A DNA stretch of 64,000 bases from Adhaeribacter arboris (GTDB taxonomy: Bacteria > Bacteroidota > Bacteroidia > Cytophagales > Hymenobacteraceae): positions 1,054,001-1,118,000 of the forward strand of contig NZ_PYFT01000001.1 of assembly GCF_003023845.1 (NCBI RefSeq), in the 5' to 3' direction. Position 1 is the first letter of the stretch. Every line of letters begins with the position of its first letter. Below the pieces are notes generated by a model. That model was not told where the DNA came from, searched no databases, and saw nothing but the letters and a program-made list of their open reading frames with translations. Made by a program: the position numbers and the translations under genes. Below, piece after piece: positions 16,434-26,660 of the stretch.

Positions 16434-18938
16434 CTAAAATATAAACTGAAATTCCGGCAATAATACAATGGCCCACAAGAAATCCTGAACCGACTCGGAT
16501 TGGGGTGTAGGACCTAGCATTTTTTTGGCTACCATGATTTCCCGGGGAAGTGGGTCCCTCCCAAAGGCTTTCCGGTAAACTTCCCGGATGATAATTTCTG
16601 ATTCTTTGTACTGCGAAATCCAATTATCTGCCCCTTTTTTTAAAACCTCGTTAAATTTTTTGCCATTGGTAAGTTCCATGGCTTGCAGCAAGTTCGCCTG
16701 CGACTCGCGACCCGTAATTACGGTTTCGCGGTTAGGCCGGCCTAAGGCCGTTAAAAAACCATCATTTTTCACCAGGGAAGCCCGGACGAAAGGCGTTTTT
16801 AAAGGATTTGGTTTTTCTTTACCGGCCGGATTGTATTGCAGCGACGAATCGGCGTACACGGGTTGAATGGTACGGCTAACCGCATCCGCAAATTGTTCCG
16901 CGGACAAGCGCCGCCGCAACATACCCGTAAATTTGTAATCGGTAGTATTTAATTTATTTACATCTTTGATGCCTACCGACGGCAATTGGTAGGTTTTAGA
17001 AGTGGTAATCAGGTAAATTAATTCTTTTACGTCGTAACCGCGGGCTACAAAATCCGAAGCCAGCCAATCGAGTAAATCCTGGCTCCAGGGTTCGTTGTCC
17101 ATGGCATCTACCGGAGCTACCATGCCGCGGCCCATTAATTGGCCCCAAACCCGGTTCACTAAAGTCCGGTACAAACGGCCATTTTGCGGCTTCGCCATGT
17201 TTTCCGCCAATTGCTTCAATTTTACTTCTACCGGTGCATTTTTATCAATCGTACCCAGTTCTTTCCATAAGATTTTTGTGTCGGCCATTTTACCGGTAGG
17301 CACATCGCAACGATTAATTTCCAGGGTAGTATCGGCAAATACATTGGCAAAGGCATACGCATCGGCTAGTTTCCAATCGCTCACGAAACTGTCGTGGCAA
17401 GAGGCACATTTTAAGTTTAATCCTAAAAATACCTGCGATACATTTTGCGCCGCCTGCATTTCCACTCTTTGACTGGCGTTCACCACCCCCCGCCATTGAA
17501 TACCGCTGATAAAGCCTTTCGATTCTTCGGTAGGATTTAATAGTTCTTTTACAAACTGATTATAGGGTTTATTGCTTTCTAAAGATTTATAGAGCCAATC
17601 CGAAATATTATAGCGTCCGTTGGTAATATAACCGGTGCCGGAATAATCGTTCCGCAGGGCATCGTTCCAAAACGTAAGCCAATTCAGGGCATAATCTTCT
17701 TTGCGGTTCAATAACTGTCGTACCCAAATAGCTCTTTTATCCGGCCGGGTATCCTTGATAAAAGCTTCCAGTTCTTCCGGGGAAGGCACAATGCCGATGA
17801 TATCCATGTAAATCCGGCGCAGGTAAGTGCGATCGCCCACTACTTTCGGCCAAACTATTTTATTTTTGGTAAAATATTGGTTTACCCACAAATCCACCGG
17901 ATTTTGCAGTTCTTTGGTAACAGGTGGTAAGGCAGGTAAACGGGGTTTTAGCTCGGCTACCCGGTAAATACTTTTCTGTCCTTTGTCCGGCCACGGGGCG
18001 CCTTTTTTAATCCAGTACGTAATCAAAGCAATATCCTCGGTACTTAAAGCCTTTCCTTTGCCCGGCATCGATTCTTTGTGACTGCGGGGTAGAGTAATAC
18101 GCCGGATCAGCTCACTTTTTTCCGGTTGTCCCGGAATAATAATAGGCCCTGACTTGCCACCTTTAAATACTAAATCTTTCTGATCAAGTCGTAGTTCGCC
18201 TTTAATTTTGTCGGAACTGTGGCATTTGTAGCAACTATGGGCAAAAATAGCTCTTACCTGAACGCTTAATTCTACTTCTTTGGCAGGGTCTAGTTTACCA
18301 CCTTCCTGCAACGAAACTAAGGTGAATTTTTTCTCACCCGCCGGCGTGTTTTCGTAATCGTCGGTCCAGGGCATAACGCTGGTTAAGTAAACATCGCCGT
18401 GGGTTAAAGAAGCACCATAATGGCCGGCGGCGGTAACCCCAACCGCCGTAAAAATTAAAACTCCGCGGTAGACTTTAATTAATTTCCAGCGCTCCTTTTT
18501 TTCAACGATGTACAAAACAAAAGCGGTGAGTACACTCAGAACTGCCGTGGCTACACCGGTCCAGCGATGAAGCGCTAATAGGTCACCGGAATAATCTTCC
18601 TGACCGGCCAGCAATAAACCCAAAATAGCTGCTATAACTGCACCGCCCGCACCAATGAGCACGAGTAAATCAATGCCTGGCCGGAGACGGGAAGTAAAAT
18701 TTCGGAGAGTGGCGACTTCCAGGATGGCGGCCAAACAAAGTAAGGTTACCGGAAAATGGACGGCTAAAGGATGTAAGCGACCGAGCAATTTCCAGAGCCA
18801 GAAGCCACCGTTGCCGCTAGTTGTAGCCACTATTGGTTCGGCAAACCCGTACGCTAAACAATCGGGTAAAAAGTAACAAATTAGAATGAAAATACTAATT
18901 TTAAAGAGCTCGGTTCTGGGAAAAAGATTCTGCTTCAT
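16434..18938 (-). CDS. Membrane-anchored DUF1549/DUF1553 cytochrome protein
   Basis: An 834-residue protein. Residues ~1-200 have a signal or first membrane helix, then about four more helices with an RLHPLAVHFP motif typical of DUF2231-like membrane modules. A planctomycete-type cytochrome motif follows, C236-Y-K-C-H240, with the downstream KIKGELRLD and IIPGQPEKSELIRRI signature. DUF1549 (YLRRIYMDIIGIVPSPEELEAF, LNRKEDYALNWLTFWNDALR) and DUF1553 (NRVWGQLMGRGMVAPVDAMDNEPW) then follow. A second CxxCH (CASCHD) occurs inside the DUF1549 part. The protein is probably a periplasmic redox subunit for the adjacent DUF1501 protein. The function of the pair is not known from experiment. Confidence 0.88.
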   Translation of the reverse strand: MKQNLFPRTELFKISIFILICYFLPDCLAYGFAEPIVATTSGNGGFWLWKLLGRLHPLAVHFPVTLLCLAAILEVATLRNFTSRLRPGIDLLVLIGAGGAVIAAILGLLLAGQEDYSGDLLALHRWTGVATAVLSVLTAFVLYIVEKKERWKLIKVYRGVLIFTAVGVTAAGHYGASLTHGDVYLTSVMPWTDDYENTPAGEKKFTLVSLQEGGKLDPAKEVELSVQVRAIFAHSCYKCHSSDKIKGELRLDQKDLVFKGGKSGPIIIPGQPEKSELIRRITLPRSHKESMPGKGKALSTEDIALITYWIKKGAPWPDKGQKSIYRVAELKPRLPALPPVTKELQNPVDLWVNQYFTKNKIVWPKVVGDRTYLRRIYMDIIGIVPSPEELEAFIKDTRPDKRAIWVRQLLNRKEDYALNWLTFWNDALRNDYSGTGYITNGRYNISDWLYKSLESNKPYNQFVKELLNPTEESKGFISGIQWRGVVNASQRVEMQAAQNVSQVFLGLNLKCASCHDSFVSDWKLADAYAFANVFADTTLEINRCDVPTGKMADTKILWKELGTIDKNAPVEVKLKQLAENMAKPQNGRLYRTLVNRVWGQLMGRGMVAPVDAMDNEPWSQDLLDWLASDFVARGYDVKELIYLITTSKTYQLPSVGIKDVNKLNTTDYKFTGMLRRRLSAEQFADAVSRTIQPVYADSSLQYNPAGKEKPNPLKTPFVRASLVKNDGFLTALGRPNRETVITGRESQANLLQAMELTNGKKFNEVLKKGADNWISQYKESEIIIREVYRKAFGRDPLPREIMVAKKMLGPTPQSESVQDFLWAIVLLPEFQFIF

Positions 18939-19028
18939 AAACTAAATTGGTAATAATTGCCGAAACCAGAGAACTAGAAAGGAATTATCCTTTTCATAAT
19001 CAACTAATTAAGGTACCTAATCATTCCA

Positions 19029-20534
19029 TTAATAACCAGGATTCTGGGTTAATTTATCATTAATCAGAATTTGTGGCGCCGGAATGGGTAAAACATATTC
19101 ATTATCGGTGTATACATAATCCAGGGCATTAAAGGCCACGCCGCCTCGGTCCACAGTTGGGCTGGCTTTTTCTTTGGCGGCATACTCGTTCATAAACTGG
19201 GCAAGTTCGGCGGGAGTTTTCGTTCTTTTTAAATCAAACCAACGGTGGTTCTCAAAAGCCAGTTCCACTCTTCTTTCCTGCAAAACTTTTTCCCGGAAAG
19301 TTTCTTTGTTTAATCCGTTTAACTCCGCCAGTCCGGCCCGTCTCCGTACTTGGTTCAAATAATCATAGGCTTCGACCGTTGGACCGGATTGTTCATTCAG
19401 CGCTTCGGCCAGCATTAACAATACATCGGAATAGCGGAGAACCGGCCAGTTATTATCCGTACGGCCGGCAATTGTATGCGGGTAATGGTACTTGTTTACA
19501 TAGGGTATCGCTACGAATTCTCCTTTCGCATTGGTATAGCCGGTTTTTAAAGAAATATCTTTCCGTAAATCACCCGTTTCGTAGGCGGCAATCATATCGT
19601 TGGTAGGTATGTTACGGCCAGCTGGAGCAACGCTAGCAAACCCGGTAATAACCCCCTGAGATAAACGGGGAGCAAAAGTGTACATAAAACTGCTCCACTC
19701 GCCTAAGTCGTTACCACCCTGGTATTGTACTTCAAAAATTGATTCCATGCCGTTTTTTTTCTGCGGATCAAAGTTGTCGGCGTAATTGGCGTATAAAGCA
19801 TAACCCAGCGGTAGTACCTGCTGGAGGGTTGAAATGGCTTCCGGATATTGTTTTTTAGTCAGGTACACTTTGCCTAATAAACTTAAAGCTGCTCCTTTCG
19901 TCACTCGTCCGGCATTAGCCGCATCGTAGCTATTGGGCAGAGCAGTTACTGCCTCTTTCAGGTCAGTTTCTATCTGCGTATAAATTTCGGCTTCCGGCGA
20001 CCTTACCAAATCAAAGGCTTCGTCGGGTTTTTCCAAAGTGGTGGTAACTAAAACCACATCCCCGAAGTAGCGCACCAGATTAAAGTAATAATAAGCCCTA
20101 ATAAATTTAAGTTGACCTTCGATAACAGTTTTAGCGGCTGGATCGATGGTAGTGCTGGCAGCTAGTTTTTCAAGGGTAAAATTAATATTATATAGACCGG
20201 CGTAGTACGTGTTCCATAAATTGGATATTTCGCCGTTGCCGGAATTTACCGTCGAAAACTCAAAAGCTTCCCAGCCAGCGGCTCCCCCCCGGTCCAGCGG
20301 GTTAAAATCCAGGGTAGTATTATCGGAAGTAAACTCCTGGAAAATATACGCATTATTAGAAATCGTCTGAAGTTGGCCGTAAACTCCGTTCAAGGCTTGT
20401 TCCACCTGTTTCTGGTCTTTGTAAAAAAGGTCGGTGCCAATGCGGGTAGGATCGGTGGTTACCAAAAAGTCGTCGTCGCAGGAAACTTGAATTAGGCTGA
20501 GCAGAATAATACTGATAGCAGTTATTTTTTTCAT
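19029..20534 (-). CDS. SusD/RagB outer-membrane glycan-binding lipoprotein 1
   Basis: A 501-residue surface lipoprotein (IQVSC lipobox near residue 19, CDDDF following) of the SusD/RagB family. The TPR-like N-terminal half has FIRAYYYFNLVRYFGDV and GAALSLLGKVYLTKKQYPEAISTLQ. The C-terminal SusD core has RYSDVLLMLAEALNE, LNQVRRRAGL and ERRVELAFENHRWFDLKR. It forms a lid over its SusC partner, encoded 11 bases upstream, and delivers oligosaccharides for TonB-dependent import. The ligand cannot be read from sequence. Confidence 0.95.
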   Translation of the reverse strand: MKKITAISIILLSLIQVSCDDDFLVTTDPTRIGTDLFYKDQKQVEQALNGVYGQLQTISNNAYIFQEFTSDNTTLDFNPLDRGGAAGWEAFEFSTVNSGNGEISNLWNTYYAGLYNINFTLEKLAASTTIDPAAKTVIEGQLKFIRAYYYFNLVRYFGDVVLVTTTLEKPDEAFDLVRSPEAEIYTQIETDLKEAVTALPNSYDAANAGRVTKGAALSLLGKVYLTKKQYPEAISTLQQVLPLGYALYANYADNFDPQKKNGMESIFEVQYQGGNDLGEWSSFMYTFAPRLSQGVITGFASVAPAGRNIPTNDMIAAYETGDLRKDISLKTGYTNAKGEFVAIPYVNKYHYPHTIAGRTDNNWPVLRYSDVLLMLAEALNEQSGPTVEAYDYLNQVRRRAGLAELNGLNKETFREKVLQERRVELAFENHRWFDLKRTKTPAELAQFMNEYAAKEKASPTVDRGGVAFNALDYVYTDNEYVLPIPAPQILINDKLTQNPGY

Positions 20535-20545
20535 CTTGCTTAGAT

Positions 20546-23500
20546 TTAGAAGTTAAGACTAGCACCTACGGAGAAAGTTCTTGGCACCGGATAAGATTCA
20601 TCGTCATTATTTAGTTCGGTGCCGCCCCGCACACCGGCATCGGGGTTATTGCCCGGATAGTCCGTAATCAAAAACATGTTGGAGGCATTGATAAATATCC
20701 GGGCGTTAGTTAAGACAGATTTTATTTGCGGTAGAGTATAACCCAGAGTAATATTTTTCACCCAGATATGGCTGGCATCGTACACATAGCGTTCGCTGCT
20801 TTCCCGCGACCATTTAAAGTAGTTGGTGCCGCCCTGCGAATTTTTAGCATTGGGGTTAGATCCCGGATTTTCGGGGGAGCGCCAGCGGTCTTTGGCTTTA
20901 TCTAACACATTAAATACGCCATCCATATTCATGGTAGAAGCCTCAATGTTCCGGTAAACATCGTAGTTCTGAGCGCCGGTAAATAAAATATTAAAATCGA
21001 AGCGCTTGTAATCGGCGGCAAAGGTCCAGGCCCAGGTAAAAGCCGGATTAGGATTGCCAATCTCCACCATGTCTTTGGTATCGTAAGAAATTACCCCGTC
21101 ACCGTTGGCATCAAAAAACTTCATCCCCCCCGGAATAACCCCGTCTTGTTTAGGTGCCGCATCAATTTCGGCCTGGGTATTAAAAATGCCTAATTTTTTA
21201 TAACCGTATATCATCCCAATCGGGCGACCCACTTTCTGCACGTTGTAGCCGCCGTAAAAGCCGCCGTACCAGAGCATATCATTGGCTCCTTTTATGGCCA
21301 ATATTTTACTCCGGTTAAAGGTTATATTCGGGCTGGTACGGAAATTAACGGGGCCAATAGCAGTTTTAAATTCCAGTCCAAATTCAAAGCCTTTGTTCTG
21401 CACCTTTCCAATGTTGGCTAAGCTGGTAGTAAACCCGGAAACCGCCGGAATGGAAATAGGCAGTAACATATCGTTGGTAATCTTTTTGTAATACTCGGCC
21501 GTTAAGACTATTTTATTATTCAGCAACGCTAAATCCAGACCCAGGTCTAACTGATTCGATTTTTCCCAGCCCAACTCCGTATTAGCAAAAGAACTTACTA
21601 TTTTACCCGGGGCAAAAGCGTTCCCCAATATGTAATTATTGGCATTCATAAAAGCTAGGTGCGAATAATTACCAATATTGTTATTACCGGTCATCCCCCA
21701 ACTAGCCCGCAGTTTTAAATCGTTTAACCAGGTAAATTTGGGCATAAAAAGTTCTTCGGAAACGCGCCAGCCCAAAGAGGCCGCCGGGAAATTACCGTAT
21801 TTATTTTTCTCCCCGAACCGCGAGCTTCCTTCCCGCCGCATGGAAGCCGAAAATAAGTATTTATCTCTAAAGGAATAATTTACCCGGCTCAGGTAAGCCA
21901 GTAAGTTCCAGCCGTATTCGTAGGAATTAGACGAGCGGATAGAAGCCGCCCCCAGATAAGGCACTAAATCATCGGGAAAAGTATTGCCCGAACCATCCAC
22001 TCCCCGCACTTTTTCTTCCTGGGCTGTAAAACCAACCAATACATCCAAATGGTGATTAGCGCCTAATTCGGGTGCGTAGGTAAGCAGTTGATCCGTAGAA
22101 AGATTGTACAATTGTTCGGTAATTTCCCGGGCCGTAGCGGTTTTAGGTGGCGCACCTGCCGTTCCGGAACCCAGAGCCGAGCCAATGGTAGACGGAATAT
22201 ACTCGTTGTAGTTATTATAATTTAATTTCGCGTTTACGGAGGAACGGAATTTCAAACCCTTGAACAAGGAGAGCTCTACGTACCCGTTCGATAAAACATC
22301 GGCAATGTTTCTTCGACGGGTAATATTTTTTAAGGCAAATACGGGATTAGGATAGCCAAAAACACCGTCGGCGCCGCCAATGTAAGGCCTTAAAGAACCG
22401 TCTTCGTTATACATGGGCTCCCGGGGGTCCATAATCAAGGTAGAACCCACCAGGGCATCTCGGCCATCGGTATTGGCTACATTTTGTTTGGAGTAGCTGC
22501 CATTAATATTAAAGCCAATGGCGATAAATTTATTTACTTCACCAGCCAAATTAGCCCGCGCCGAAATCCGGTCGTAATTGGTTTCAATAATAGAACCTTG
22601 CTCTTTAAAATAACCCACTGACAGAACCGATTTTATGGGTCCTTTGCCGGACGAAAGCGTTAGGTTATAATCTTGATAAGGAGCATTATTATTTAGAATT
22701 TCGTCGAACCAGTTGGTGGAGTATTTGGTTTGTTCCGGAAAACGGAATCCAATCGGCACTTCGGAAATATCCGGTTCGCGTTTTTGAAAATACCGGATAT
22801 TATCCATGAAAACTTCTTTCTTGAATTGAGCAAATTCTACTCCGTTCAGCACCGATACTTTCCGGGAATCCGGAATATTCTGAATGCCGTAATCGGCAGT
22901 AAAGGTTAAGCCAACTTTGCCTTCCTTCGCGCTTTTAGTCGTAATTAAAACTACGCCGTTAGATCCTCGGGCACCATAAATAGCCGTTGAGGCGGCATCT
23001 TTCAGAATGGTAATACTTTCAATATCGTTGGGGTTTAAATTTTGCCCCACATTGGTTCCTACCGCAAAACCATCTATTACGTACAAGGGGTCGCTGCCGG
23101 CCCCCAAGGAACTAATGCCCCGTACCCGTACTTCAAACTGACTACCGGGCGTACCATTTTTTTGTTTTACCGCTACTCCGGGTGCCTGGCCCTGAATTAA
23201 TCGGGTGACGTTAGAGGCCGGAACTTCCCCGATATCGCCCATATTTATATTAGATACCGCCGAAGTAATATCCCGTTTCCGTTGCGTGCCGTAGCCTACT
23301 ACTACCACTTCTTCCAAAGCCTTCACATCGGCACCCAGCGTAATGTTAATAGAGTTGCGGTTATTAATGGCAACTTCCTGGGTATTATAACCAATAAAAG
23401 AAATTACTAAGGTGCCTTCGCCATTGGGTACAGTTAAACTATAATTACCCGATGGGTCGGTTGAGGTACCGTTGGTGGTTCCTTTGAGCAACACGGTAAC

Positions 23501-23638
23501 GCCAGGTAGGCCTTCGCCTTTATCTCCCGTGACCTTACCGGTAACCGCGATATTTTGCGCCCAGGCTTCGGTCGTGGCCATTAGCAACAGCAGAAATAGA
23601 AGCATATACTTCCGCTTTTTTGGTAAATAGTCTTTCAT
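20546..23638 (-). CDS. SusC/RagA TonB-dependent transporter 1
   Basis: About 1,030 residues; the start is taken at MKDYLPKKRKY, four codons inside the longest frame, because it gives a compact signal peptide ending in AWAQ. A carboxypeptidase-D-like domain follows (GKVTGDKGEGLPGVTV). Then come a TonB box region (EEVVVVGYGTQRKRD), a plug with the DPLYVIDG and ILKDAASTAIYGARGSNGVV motifs, and a beta barrel ending in aromatic FSVGASLNF. It imports oligosaccharides with its SusD partner. A perfect copy of the tandem repeat lies 362 bases upstream. The genes behind SusD, a DUF1549/DUF1553 cytochrome, DUF1501 and NHL, may share its transcript. Confidence 0.95.
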   Translation of the reverse strand: MKDYLPKKRKYMLLFLLLLMATTEAWAQNIAVTGKVTGDKGEGLPGVTVLLKGTTNGTSTDPSGNYSLTVPNGEGTLVISFIGYNTQEVAINNRNSINITLGADVKALEEVVVVGYGTQRKRDITSAVSNINMGDIGEVPASNVTRLIQGQAPGVAVKQKNGTPGSQFEVRVRGISSLGAGSDPLYVIDGFAVGTNVGQNLNPNDIESITILKDAASTAIYGARGSNGVVLITTKSAKEGKVGLTFTADYGIQNIPDSRKVSVLNGVEFAQFKKEVFMDNIRYFQKREPDISEVPIGFRFPEQTKYSTNWFDEILNNNAPYQDYNLTLSSGKGPIKSVLSVGYFKEQGSIIETNYDRISARANLAGEVNKFIAIGFNINGSYSKQNVANTDGRDALVGSTLIMDPREPMYNEDGSLRPYIGGADGVFGYPNPVFALKNITRRRNIADVLSNGYVELSLFKGLKFRSSVNAKLNYNNYNEYIPSTIGSALGSGTAGAPPKTATAREITEQLYNLSTDQLLTYAPELGANHHLDVLVGFTAQEEKVRGVDGSGNTFPDDLVPYLGAASIRSSNSYEYGWNLLAYLSRVNYSFRDKYLFSASMRREGSSRFGEKNKYGNFPAASLGWRVSEELFMPKFTWLNDLKLRASWGMTGNNNIGNYSHLAFMNANNYILGNAFAPGKIVSSFANTELGWEKSNQLDLGLDLALLNNKIVLTAEYYKKITNDMLLPISIPAVSGFTTSLANIGKVQNKGFEFGLEFKTAIGPVNFRTSPNITFNRSKILAIKGANDMLWYGGFYGGYNVQKVGRPIGMIYGYKKLGIFNTQAEIDAAPKQDGVIPGGMKFFDANGDGVISYDTKDMVEIGNPNPAFTWAWTFAADYKRFDFNILFTGAQNYDVYRNIEASTMNMDGVFNVLDKAKDRWRSPENPGSNPNAKNSQGGTNYFKWSRESSERYVYDASHIWVKNITLGYTLPQIKSVLTNARIFINASNMFLITDYPGNNPDAGVRGGTELNNDDESYPVPRTFSVGASLNF

Positions 23639-23999
23639 AAATAACATCATTTAGCTGTAGATGAAATAATTAGAACCTGTATAAAGAGTAAGCAGATAAA
23701 ATTTTTAAAATAGTCTGGCCCATACTAGTAGTAATATACCCAGGATAAAACCAAGGCAGAATACCTGTTATAGGTTGACAGAAATGAATGTACTTTACAT
23801 GAAAACTTACCTATTAATATGTCTAGAGATACCTCTATATAATTAAGACTCGTCCGGTTCAGCTGGAAGCTTATTTAGCCGTACGTGCGGCTTTACACCT
23901 GTGTGATTTTTTCTGAAAGCATATACTTTATCTTTCAGCCTTATAAATTTTGCAGGTATATTTTATAAGGTAAAATTTATTGAATTAAATAAAGGGAAC

Positions 24000-24016
24000 T
24001 ATCCTGTTGTATCCTG
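24000..24016 (-). promoter_or_regulatory. Tandem direct-repeat operator, site 3 (SusC 1)
   Basis: The minus strand reads CAGGATACAACAGGATA, perfect 7-mers with a 10-bp period, oriented toward SusC 1. The rest of the 509-base gap 23639-24147 is AT-rich. It contains an ORF-like frame at 24063-24269 that overlaps the end of the neighbouring gene and looks spurious. Confidence 0.78.
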
Positions 24017-24147
24017 TGCTGGAAAGAATTATGTAAAATTTCCAATATTGCTACCTATTTAATTGAAAATTTATGGAGAATCCAGATTTAAGCTGCAGGT
24101 ATTTCTAAAAATGCAAGGAAAATTAAATCTATTAGCTGAGAAGCGTT

Positions 24148-26322
24148 TTAATTTAAAAATACCTCATCGATTAAGAGCAAAGCGGGGCTTCCTTTACTCT
24201 TGTGCCAACCAGGTAATTGTTTTACGGGCTTCGCGACAATTTTTAGATAAGAAACCGGGTGGGGCTTAAATTTACTCTCCAATAATTGAATAACGGGTTT
24301 GTTCACCTGGGTGGGTTGTTTTGGTTTTAAGGTGGCTAATAGCTGTAAATGGTCTTTAGTAGTACCGCCCCAAACTTCTACGGTACTTGGCGGGAATATA
24401 TTATTTTCAGATTCAATCAAGGTATTCAGGGCGACTGCCGAAAGCAGAATGGGTTGCTTAAATTCCGAAACGAGTTCCATTTCATTTTTATAAAAACCGG
24501 CCCAATTATTTGCCCAAGCCGGACTGTTCGCGTTAAAGGTACCTAATTCACCGTCGAAGAAAGTTTTAGCGCCGCTGGCCTGGTGTACCCGGTTCAGAGG
24601 ATAAACCAATCGAACGCTATCCGGTTTATAATTACTACGGTACAGGTTGAAAACGGCTACTTCACTGCCCAGCCAACCGGTTTTGTAGGCTCTCGCTTTT
24701 AGAGTCGTCATTCCGGCTAATATCGTTCCGCTCTTAAAAATTAATGATTTGCTACTATCGGGCTCGCTGCCATTTAAGGTATACCGGATCGTAACGCCTT
24801 TAATGGGATGAAATAATTGCAAAGGCAAAGTTTCCCGGAAAATGGGGGAGCTGTTTTTAAGCTGCGGCGGGTTTAGTTTGATCAGGCGGGTACCATCGTC
24901 TTTAAAACCAGCGATAAAATTTATGTTCTTATAGGTACGCTGTAATTGTTGTATTTCCGTATCCGTTAAACCGGTATTCCACAAAGTAAGCGTATGCAAA
25001 TTTTTAAAACCAGGTAATTGTTTTTGTAAATCTTGGTAATGCAAATTAGTACCGGATAGGGATAAGTTTTCCAGGTGTGGCAATGGCGATAATTCCGTTA
25101 GTCCTTTCCCGGTGATATCCGTGAAATTCAGATTTAAGCGGCGCAGATTTTGAAACTGGCTCACTGTTTTTAAATCCGCATCTTTCACCGGTAACTTGTT
25201 AAGCTCCAAAGAAACAATTTGTTGCTTAACCTCTTTTAAATCGGCTAATGTTTTAGCGGTAAAGGCTTGCTTATTATAAATGTTTACGGCCAATGCCGGG
25301 GATTCTTTAGCAAGGGGGGTAACTACGCGGTAATTTGTATTTAGCTTTTCAATAGTCTTTTCGTCAGCTGCCGCAAAATTATATTCTGGTGGAGCATCGG
25401 AATCAGGCTTTAAAAAAGTTGTGGCTAATAACCGCAACGAATCATTAGCTGGTAAGTCTATTACTTTTTCACTAAAATCAGCATTTGCTTTCACCCACAG
25501 GTATAATAACGCAGATTCATTAGGAGTAAGCTGCGTTTTACCAGCGGGCGGCATGTGCTTTTTATCTTCTACTGGCAAATGAATGCGTTGGAGCAATAAA
25601 CTTTTTTCTGGCTTACCCGCCACGAATAACTTACCAGTTTTGCCTCCTTTCTGAATGGAGGCGGAATCCGTTAGAATTAATTTGCCTTTAATTTTATCGG
25701 GATTATGACAGTTACTGCATTTTTTTTCAAAAATTGGTTGTACTACGTGTTCGAATACTACGGCCTGCTCCAACGGAATAGCAGGAACTTCCGCAATGGT
25801 AATGGGTTCCAGAATAAAATTTTCGCCGTGCGTTAATATTGCGCCATAATGCCCGACAAATATGAGGGTGAATGTGGTAACCAACGCACCAAATTTAGCC
25901 GTACGGTCGTTGTACCACTTAGTCTGTTGAATCCAGTAAAAGATGGAAGTAAAGAATAAAATACTTACGCCTAACCATTTGTGCCATTGTAAAATAGAAC
26001 CATCATAACCCTCTTCTTTCGATAAAAACAAACCCATTAAAATCGTTACCGCCGAAGTTAAAATACCGGCTAGAAATAAATTAGACGTAAAGCTTTGGTA
26101 AAATTCCTGAGTGCGGTACTTAGAGTTAAACCTAAAAAACTCCAGTACCATAGCCAACAGCAAAATGACGATGGGAAAGTGCAAAAGTACCGGGTGCATT
26201 CTGCCGAGGGGTTGCAGCCAGAATGGAACGGATAGGTATTTTTCAAAAACCAGAAAAAAAAGGATGAATACGTTAAAAGCAAAAACAAGATTTTCGGCGT
26301 AACCTTTCAGGTTGCTTTTCAT
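24148..26322 (-). CDS. Membrane cytochrome c protein with LRR and chitobiase-like C-terminus
   Basis: About 724 residues from the preferred start MKSNLKGYAENLVF; an alternative start lies 19 codons upstream. Residues ~1-160 contain about five membrane helices with a GRMHPVLLHFPIV motif (DUF2231-like). A planctomycete-type cytochrome with CSNCH (Cys near residue 202), the IKGKLILTD sequence and HMPPAGK follows. Then come leucine-rich-repeat-like units (LRRLNLNFTDITGKGL, LENLSLSGTNLHY, LHTLTLWNTGLTD), and a C-terminal beta part including VTIRYTLNGSEPD, typical of the chitobiase/beta-hexosaminidase C-terminal domain. It appears to tie a membrane redox module to a carbohydrate-binding tail. It follows DUF1501 in the same direction. 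Confidence 0.8.
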   Translation of the reverse strand: MKSNLKGYAENLVFAFNVFILFFLVFEKYLSVPFWLQPLGRMHPVLLHFPIVILLLAMVLEFFRFNSKYRTQEFYQSFTSNLFLAGILTSAVTILMGLFLSKEEGYDGSILQWHKWLGVSILFFTSIFYWIQQTKWYNDRTAKFGALVTTFTLIFVGHYGAILTHGENFILEPITIAEVPAIPLEQAVVFEHVVQPIFEKKCSNCHNPDKIKGKLILTDSASIQKGGKTGKLFVAGKPEKSLLLQRIHLPVEDKKHMPPAGKTQLTPNESALLYLWVKANADFSEKVIDLPANDSLRLLATTFLKPDSDAPPEYNFAAADEKTIEKLNTNYRVVTPLAKESPALAVNIYNKQAFTAKTLADLKEVKQQIVSLELNKLPVKDADLKTVSQFQNLRRLNLNFTDITGKGLTELSPLPHLENLSLSGTNLHYQDLQKQLPGFKNLHTLTLWNTGLTDTEIQQLQRTYKNINFIAGFKDDGTRLIKLNPPQLKNSSPIFRETLPLQLFHPIKGVTIRYTLNGSEPDSSKSLIFKSGTILAGMTTLKARAYKTGWLGSEVAVFNLYRSNYKPDSVRLVYPLNRVHQASGAKTFFDGELGTFNANSPAWANNWAGFYKNEMELVSEFKQPILLSAVALNTLIESENNIFPPSTVEVWGGTTKDHLQLLATLKPKQPTQVNKPVIQLLESKFKPHPVSYLKIVAKPVKQLPGWHKSKGSPALLLIDEVFLN

Positions 26323-26429
26323 GGTTGAGGGAGAAGGATTATTTAAATTTTTTCTTGTTTTACCTCGCTTAATAAGCATTATTATCTCGGTTTATTAGAA
26401 TTTAGGCATGACAAAGGATATTGTTTAAT

Positions 26430-26660
26430 CTAGCGTTGTTCATTGGAGCCGGTTCCCGTCTCTGGTGCTGATGCGGTAGAACCATACCCTGTTTGCCTCC
26501 TGGCCGGCGGGCCCCGTCGGGACGCTCGGTCGGGCTGCTCTTCCTTTGCTCCTGACGTCGCAATTCCTCGTACCTCGGCACCGGAAAACCAACGCCCGCC
26601 CTCGCTGCCCCGACTGCGATATCTTCCAATAGCTACTGCTTGCCGGCCAGTAACTTTTCC
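26430..26660. repeat. GC-rich intergenic repeat, copy 2
   Basis: Gene-free GC-rich block in an otherwise AT-rich 620-base gap. It shares GTTTGCCTCCTGGCCGG (26491 on), CCTCGGCACCG (26573 on) and TAGCTACTGCT (26630 on) with copy 1 at 9445-9692 in the same order. The stretches around 26516-26536 and 26594-26618 are imperfect inverted copies, as in copy 1, but with different sequence. That suggests the arms changed together to keep pairing. ORFs called through it on both strands look like composition artefacts. Confidence 0.6.

Noticed and set aside
24063-24269. A 68-codon plus-strand ORF overlapping the end of the cytochrome/LRR gene
   Set aside because: It is antisense to the C-terminal coding part for most of its length and has no protein character.
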